Assembly (NCBI GenBank): GCA_009760855.2
Contig: WPIO01000035.1
Location: 3,683,001 to 3,747,000, forward strand
Reading direction: 5' to 3'
Origin: Cristatella mucedo
Taxonomy: Eukaryota; Bryozoa; Phylactolaemata; Cristatellidae
Length of the DNA stretch: 64,000 nt
A program made the translations under genes and the position numbers. The notes under the pieces were generated by a model that was not told the origin of the DNA, searched no databases, and saw only the letters and a program-made list of their open reading frames with translations. Shown piece after piece: positions 57,891 to 64,000 of the stretch (position 1 is the stretch's first letter; every line of letters starts with the position of its first letter).

Positions 57891-58861
57891 GTTACAGATC
57901 GTAGGCAGGGAGCAGTCAGCTAGCTTTTGTTTTTGAGATTAGTGGGGTCTAACTGGCAAAGCCTAGTTGCTCTCGAGCTGCCTTGTGCCTCGGAACGCTG
58001 AATGGTTTTCAACTTGTCGCTCTCTCCTCTTGGCTCCGTTGCGCCATGGTCACTGTCGCTACTTCTTTGGACCAGGCTTATGTGCTAGGATAGCAATCTA
58101 GAACTGGACTGAAGAACTCGCGGAGTCGAGTCACCTAGGAACGTTCCTCGGGTTTAAATAGTTTTGTAGTAGCCAGGTCTACAATTTCTAAGTCGGCCAT
58201 TTGCCTCACAATTGTAGAGATCTGTTAATTGGGGATCATAAGGTGTCGTGGATAGTCGGAGCGTTAATATAGACATTGCAGAGTCCAGCCACAGACAGGT
58301 TTGTGCACATTTAGTAGCATGCAGTTGCTATTCACAAGCTGCTATTGTAGCAGATTAAGGCATAGTGAAGAGAAAGCGAGTAAAAGCAGCAGAACCAATA
58401 GTCAGGCAGAGGAGAAAAGGACGTCAAAGAGAAGGAGGAAAAGTAGGAGGAGGAGGAGGAGCACGAATGATCGTGGCTCGCTAGGGTGACTCTGAGTGAC
58501 GCTGAGTGGTCGCTGCGACGTCGGCACCGGCTTGAGCTTTCGTGTGGGTGGCTCCCTTTGGGCTCGCGAATGATCGTATGGTTTACTCGAGCTAGTGCTA
58601 AGCTGTACATTTATATTGACGGGCTATCCTGGTGAATCCGCCGAGTTCCTGGAAGAAAACATCGCGCGTCTCCGCGCGACTGAGCTGCTCAACGAGCAGC
58701 AGATACGTCATCGGTGTCTGGCCGGCCGACGGACGAGGCAGCCGGCAGCGATGCAGACTCTTGCTTAGCCGCTACCTCATCTCAGCTGAAGGAAAAAAGA
58801 GAACCGAACGCCGCGCTCGTTAAAAAGGCTCAACGAATTTCCCTGCTCAGTTCTTTTTGCT
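57891..58861. other. Unassigned DNA with short hairpins
   Basis: No gene was seen. A short (GGA)n run lies at about 58,440-58,462. Two consecutive hairpins occur at 58,662-58,679 (TCGCGCG, loop TCTC, CGCGCGA) and 58,684-58,700 (GCTGCTC, loop AAC, GAGCAGC). Confidence 0.5.
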
Positions 58862-59486
58862 CACCTTATCTCCTGTTGAATCAGCTCGAAATCAAGGTGT
58901 CGTGTTCCAAAGTGACCTCTCGTTAAACGACCACATCAGCTGCACAGTCAAGTCTGTCTACTTTCAGCTACAAAACATTGCTAAAATTAGGGCTTGTTTA
59001 GATAAAGATACCACGTCTAAATTGGTCCATGCCTGAGTGAAATCCCGTCTTAATTTATGTAACTCACTGCTTGCTGGTCTACCGGCATGTGCAATCAGGC
59101 GATTGCAGCTGGTGCAAAACTTTGCAGCTAGGCTTGTCTGTCGTGAGCGTCGCAGTTGCTACATCACACCACTTCTCGCCGACCTGCACTGGCTACCTGT
59201 CAAGCAACAGATTGACTTCAAGGTTTGGTCGCTCACTTTTAGGTCACTTCATTCTTTCGCTCCAGCCTATCTCTCAGGTCTACTCCCCAACAGGCCAAGC
59301 ATCGTACCGCCAGCTTTTCGGAATCCAACAGTTTACATATACCTCGCACAAACCTCAAATCCTGTGGAGACCGTGCATTTAGTTCGTATGCTCCCAAAGC
59401 CTGAAACTCCCTCCCGACCTGCGTCAGAACATCCCCTGACCTGACCACATTTAAAAAGAACTTCAAAACACACCTATTTAGGACAG
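58862..59486 (+). mobile_element. LINE copy L lacking its 3' end
   Basis: Starts at the end of ISPVESARN-equivalent sequence (TCCTGTTGAATCAGCTCGAA) and keeps most RT C-terminal codons: LNLCNSLLAGLPACAIRRLQ, VQNFAARLVCRERRSCYIT, and ADLHWLPVKQQIDFK without the 7-nt deletion of copies K and I. It stops abruptly after CACCTATTTAGGACAG at 59,486, without the 3' UTR or ATT tail. Target-primed reverse transcription starts at the 3' end, so a 3'-truncated copy implies a later rearrangement. Confidence 0.88.
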
Positions 59487-60711
59487 GTTGGCGAGCTTTT
59501 CCCTGCTGACGAATGACTTTGCGTAAGGTGCTCGACGGCTTGCATGCGAATGGTACCGCTTTCTACCAATCGTCACCACTGGCCAGGTTTTCGGTTCCGC
59601 CGCTTCATGCGAAAATGGCGAGAAGCATAGATCGACGCCGGGCCGTTGCCCTCTGGCCCCGACGCGCGTCTTTCGAAGTAGACGTTGGCGACTCTAAAGC
59701 TTAGCCGGTGGCTGAAGAGTCAAAGACCGTTTAGCCTCGGCCGGAAAGGAGTGCTCAGCCTTCGGTTGCCGGGCCTGCACTCGCACACTGCCGTGGAGCC
59801 GTCACAGAGGCCGCTGAGTTCTATGAGAGCCACCATTTCTAGTCTGCTGAGCTGCAGACCTAAGCTTAGCTGTCCTCCCACTTTTACGCGCCAGAGCTGG
59901 ATCGCCGAGCAGCACTGTAAAGTAAAGGACTGCGACTTAACGGAGCGGGGTAAACAGGAAACGGCTAGCTGGCAGGCATCGCTGGACAGAAGCGGACGGC
60001 CGGCAACGACGTAGCCGAACGGAGTGGCACGTCCGAGCGCTGCCAGGGGATTTCTTTTGACCGTTCGCTTCGGCCTCGGACGGTAGCAACGCTCCTCCGA
60101 GACAGGAGACTCCAAGACAGGTAGCAACGCTGCCTCCGTGCTCTCCGTCGCCGAGACAGACAGGAGACACCGAGACAGAAGACGCGAGCACGCTCTCGGT
60201 GCCGTAGAGTCGAATCGATTGTTGCGCTCGTTGGCGTGTTGGTAGCCGACAGCACGAAGCACCCTCGTTCGAACCGGTATCGAAACGTCGGCCTCGAGAT
60301 TGAACCTACGAGGCCAGCGAGTTCAATGCATTATGGAAGTCACCGCTCGAAAAAAATTGCAGTGGAAGTCTACAGAACAGCTCTCTAAGCCGCTTCTAAA
60401 TCGCCGCGCTCGCTCAAATAGGCACTCGACGCGCTTCGTGCGGCGAAATACTTGCCAAAGTAAAGTGCGTAGACAGAAATTTTCATCCACTGTGGTGCTT
60501 ATATGAATGTCTTTTTCATTACTCATATCAAAGTTATTATTTCATACAACATAGCTCATAATTAAACCACTACCGCTTCGCGTAGAAACAGAGTTGAATG
60601 TGGCAGTTCCGCGTACCCGCGTGCTTTCGGGAATTCCGAATCTTTGTAAGTACGCCTAAAATAGGCTGTGGTCACAAAAGAATCGTATTGATAGAAGGAA
60701 GAAAATCGGAA
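59487..60711. other. GC-rich DNA with a local duplication
   Basis: No gene was seen. At 60,083-60,178 GGTAGCAACGCTCCTCCGAG and GGTAGCAACGCTGCCTCCG each lead into GAGACAGGAGAC-type repeats, an imperfect duplication. A second ATG in YY1-like context (GAAAATGGCGAGA) lies near 59,612, followed by 29 codons to a stop. Confidence 0.4.
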
Positions 60712-60880
60712 TACAAAAAAGTAGCGACTTTAACAGCCTTGTTAACATAGTGGCAGAAGAGGCTCCATGGCTATCACCATCGCTTGCAGTGGTCAATAAA
60801 CTATCGACGACTGTGGTACTCGAACCCACGACCTGGGTCATGAATAGCGTGCTCTTTTTCCCTGGGCTAAGAAAGTCGCT
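60712..60880 (-). mobile_element. SINE-B copy, best-preserved tRNA-like head
   Basis: On the minus strand, box-A-like CTTAGCCCAGGGAAAAAGAG (about 60,852-60,872) and box-B-like GGTCGTGGGTTCGAGTACC (60,816-60,834) are spaced as in a tRNA. The body follows: GTTTATTGACCACTGCAAGC, GATGGTGATAGCCATGGAGC and AAGGCTGTTAAAGTCGC. The T-arm has a mismatch and the acceptor strands do not pair fully, so it is not a working tRNA gene. Confidence 0.7.
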
Positions 60881-63109
60881 GTATTTAATGTCCTTCGGCG
60901 AGTGACCTAGAGCAGCTTCGAGAAACCTTAATTTTGCATCGACAGCCAGAGACTGGTCGTTCAGCGGGCAGACGTGCTGTGGTGAACGCTCGCCTTCCCC
61001 GACAGGTTCTGCATACCACCCACCTCAGTAGCGCACCGACCTTGACACTTGCGGGACTGAAATTCGCCCAGAGTGCCAACCCAAGGCAACCGAGCGCAGG
61101 GTGGTGGTCGATATCGCGAACGCGGCGTCTGACTGTGGCACGCAGAGGTGGCCGCGGTGCAAGCCTAACTCGAGCGACATAAGCGTAGCAGGATTTCGCA
61201 CGGTTGCTCAGTTGGCTGCGGCGACCGCAAATCTCCATCACCCTCTGCTTTTCTTCATTCGACTGCTGCCGCTAATTTTGCGTTTTCTTTCCGCATGCAC
61301 TCGCGCTGGGGCGCACTCTCGTCTGCGCTCCGTCGGGTGCCTTACTGCCCGATTCTAGCGTGCTGCTAGCGCTCAGCCTCCGTGCGTATGTCCTGACTTC
61401 GAAAGTCCCATTTGGAAGCCGGCGGCAGACCAGCGCCACCGCGCTGCCGCACGCGATCCGCTGCGTCGCCGCGGCGTGGCGCCAAGCTGAAAAGGCTTTC
61501 TGTTATGAGGACGGCGCCGGCTTACGGGTTTCACCTCACCCCGCGCTCTCATGAGAGCCGCAAGCTCATTTAAATCATCGGACATTTCAACGTTTTATGC
61601 TTGAGTGAAAAGTCTCTCGCGTTTGACCGCACAACCCTGCAGTGCCAGGCGGAGGTTGTCGTGAGGCCTCGAAATTTAAACCTATTCGCCAATTCGACGT
61701 CACTTTGCGAAGCTGGTGGGAGTGGGGAGGGGCGTACTAGCAGTGCGCGTAGTCTTGGCGAGCGCGCAGCCTAGTTATCGCCGCCCCCGCCCGCGGCACT
61801 GGCCGAGCCGCTGCTGCAATAGCTCCTCGATCGCTCCAAGGAGCAGGCCGGGCGCCGCCGGAAGCTGGCGATGCGGGGTGGCTGTGCGAATTTTTCACTT
61901 GTCCGAATTAGCCGTTTATTGGCCGCCGCGCTCAGCTCTGACGCTCCAGGCTTCAAAAACGAAATGCCCCGCTGCCCTGGGAGGGTGCACGCGTGGGGCG
62001 AGTACGTGCTTTGTACAGGTGGGGGGGGGGGGGCTCACCTCCGCCTCCGCTCTGCCACCCTCGGAGTGCGGGCGAGAGAAAAATGTGAGCAATTACGGTT
62101 TGCGGTGGGAACGCGATAAGTGCGCTCGTGGGGCCGACGAGCTGTAATTGGCCTCGACCGTCGTTGGGTGCGCTTTCTCTCCGAACTTGCCCAGCAAGAG
62201 CGAGACGCTCTTGGCTGGCGCGAAGCAGCGCCGGCTGCTAAGCCGTGGTTCCCAACGCTATGCTCTCGTTGTTAATCGTCGATGCATCGCGTGTCCAACG
62301 CGACCCTCGCAGACCGTGAGCGAGAATAAGTGTCCTCGGCCGAGAGCGGAACCGCCACGCCTCTCTGGTCGGCGCTGAATCTCTTTGTAGAGTCCAACGC
62401 TCGACGTCGACGGGTCGTCTCCCATAATGCGTCGAGCGCGTATCAAGTGGCACGCAGTCAGCGACGCAATCGCTTCCGCCGCGGCTGACCGATGCCCTAA
62501 CGAGAGCCGCAGCTACCCAGGCCATTTTCTGGTCCGCGTAGCGTCGACCGTTCTGCGGCGCCGCGTCATCCCGTCAAAGCAACCGCAGCTCTACAGAGGC
62601 TCGAGCTTACGCTACGTCTGTGCCCGCTCGCACCTCGGCGAGCTGCTCTCGGCCGGAAGAGCGCGGCGGCTCCAGCGCAGCTGAAAGTGTACGTAGCGCT
62701 CCCTCGCCGTCTCGCCGGAACGCTGGCTACGGCCAGCCGCCAGCGCCTGAGCGCCCTGCCTCAGAACGCTAAGGCGCGTCTGAAGGGCGTGCATCCGAGA
62801 GCCGCTTCGCACCGACGCACTCTTCACACAGCAAAGGCTCGCTCGCTCCCTCCACTGCTGCCCGAAACACCGAACACATTCGTGATGGCAACGTCGCTCG
62901 CGTTCGGCCGCCGAAGATATCGCTGAGGCGGCGGAAGCTTACGCGCTGCTCCTCGAGCTGCTGCGTCAGTCGGCAGTTCGGGCATGCCCAGGATGCGCGT
63001 TCGCTTCCCGTCAGTTTTCCCAAGCAGCCAGCGTCTGCTGCATGTCCGACAGGGCGTTACGCTCAGAGAGGGCGCGCCGTCCGGCTTCGTCTGCCCATTT
63101 CTTTACAGC
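60881..63109. other. GC- and CpG-rich block
   Basis: No gene could be recognised. A G14 homopolymer lies near 62,021. A bulged hairpin at 62,191-62,217 has arms CCAGCAAGAGC and GCTCTTGGCTGG. Confidence 0.45.
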
Positions 63110-63185
63110 ACGTGTATGGTGCGTAGGCAGCGATTTAGTTCTCAGAGGGGCTGTATAGCCGTCTTAAGCGTCATTCTTATCCCTA
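63110..63185 (+). mobile_element. Solo LINE/SINE tail
   Basis: GTGCGTAGGCAGCGATTTAG, then TTCTCAGAGGGGCTGTATAG and an AT-richer end are a diverged match to the conserved 3' terminus. No head is visible upstream. Confidence 0.4.
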
Positions 63186-64000
63186 TACATTGTAGACAAT
63201 AGAGCGACGCCGAACGGCTGCGAGCGCAGCGTCCATTGTGGCTATTATTAGAGGTTTACAATTGCTTGGCATCGCAAGAAACGTAAGTTGAGCTCACACC
63301 AGACAGCTGAAGCAGCCGACAAGTTGGTGAGCTATTTTCATCCCAAGAAGCGCAAAATATAGCCAATAATGCTGCTGACACAGAGATCCTTGGGCGGCAT
63401 ATCACATGGTTCTATGGACTCGTGCGTTTCTATAGAAACTGGTGTCTTTGAGTCGGGTTTGTCATGTATTGCAGAAGATCTCATGCATAATTTTCAATTC
63501 CTGCTTCATTTGCTGTGCACTTGGTTGATAATGCATGGGAAGTGAGAGCGCAGGAGCAAGCTACTGGCGGCGTTTATAACGTGGGGCAGCAGGTGCAGGA
63601 AGTACCCGGTTCGTGACTTTGCCAAAACCGGAAGTTAGATGGCAATGGGATGATCTTACTGAATCTGTTCACATTGTTCGTTAATAGTCAGGAAAAAAGG
63701 TAATTCCCTTGCCATGATAAAGCTCGTAGAAGTCTTGTTGGCCTTGATGCGATGACACAATGTGGATCTTTTTGTCATGCAGCTGCATCCGAAGGGGTAT
63801 CAGTACATATCTCTTGGAGGCGCGGTCAATACTTCCACATTCTCCCTCCGCGGTCGATGGCTATCACTCGCAGGCTCACTGGCATTTTCCGACTTAAATG
63901 ACGTCCATTTCTTCCTGAGCTTGCTCTGCTGTTTTTGGGCTGGCGTAATATATGTTGCTAGCTGTGTCGGTAGAATGGTCCTGCATGGTGGAGTCGTGTG
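63186..64000. other. Unassigned non-coding DNA
   Basis: Composition returns to ordinary. No gene or recognised repeat was seen. Confidence 0.4.

Noticed and set aside
60810-60880. Possible functional tRNA gene on the minus strand
   Set aside because: Box A and box B are good, but the T-arm has a mismatch, the acceptor strands do not pair, and the same head precedes the SINE-B body in other copies.
48520-63100. Bacterial contamination or a transferred bacterial segment
   Set aside because: No bacterial gene family, operon-like ORF packing or ribosome-binding pattern is visible. Animal LINE and SINE copies are embedded in the same stretch.

Overview
The window reads as repeat-rich, non-coding DNA from an animal nuclear genome. 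No confident protein-coding gene, rRNA or functional tRNA was found. Several things point to an animal: many 5'-truncated copies of an L2/CR1-type LINE with an (ATT)n 3' end, tRNA-derived SINEs with Pol III box A and box B, a hAT MITE with the ends of the SPIN family, and abundant long microsatellites. No open frame has the length or family signature expected of a bacterial or compact genome. The sequence alone does not fix the species. An L2-type LINE active with a tail-sharing SINE, together with SPIN-like DNA, fits a non-mammalian animal such as a mollusc, another lophotrochozoan, an arthropod or a lower vertebrate.

Layout. About 1-48,500 is AT-leaning to balanced and carries most LINE copies: near 1,966-3,948, 4,165-4,545, 6,480-7,215, 9,700-10,908, 15,125-18,420, 18,721-19,775, 21,145-21,661, 26,275-26,540, 30,230-31,103, 33,128-33,240 and 45,424-45,590. 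All are 5'-truncated, and most carry stops or frameshifts. Two SINE groups lie between them. SINE-A has a tRNA-like head and a tail matching the LINE 3' end (12.3, 22.5, 44.3 and 52.4 kb). SINE-B has a tRNA-like head followed by a different conserved body (13.9, 21.7, 34.3, 37.1, 42.5, 46.7 and 60.8 kb). A 186-bp SPIN-like hAT MITE with a perfect 8-bp target duplication sits at 37,613-37,798. A foldback-like element lies at about 27,475-28,250. Long (TA)n, (TG)n, (CT)n, (GA)n and CAG/CTG tracts are scattered from 9 to 46 kb, several of them arranged as inverted repeats.

From about 48,520 to 63,200 the composition changes to strongly GC- and CpG-rich blocks (48.5-52.3, about 53.0-53.9, 55.6-57.4, 58.6-58.9 and 59.5-63.1 kb) separated by ordinary AT-richer DNA. 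These blocks hold long but unconvincing open frames in several registers and an unusual density of short perfect palindromes and tight hairpins. They could be CpG-island or promoter DNA, but no gene could be attached to them. Two LINE pieces in this part, 54.16-54.44 and 58.86-59.49 kb, are complementary halves of one element in reversed order.

How the elements work together: the LINE would supply the reverse transcriptase, and SINE-A appears to borrow it by imitating its 3' tail. SINE-B must use another partner or another recognition signal. The MITE would have needed a hAT transposase supplied in trans, and none is encoded here.
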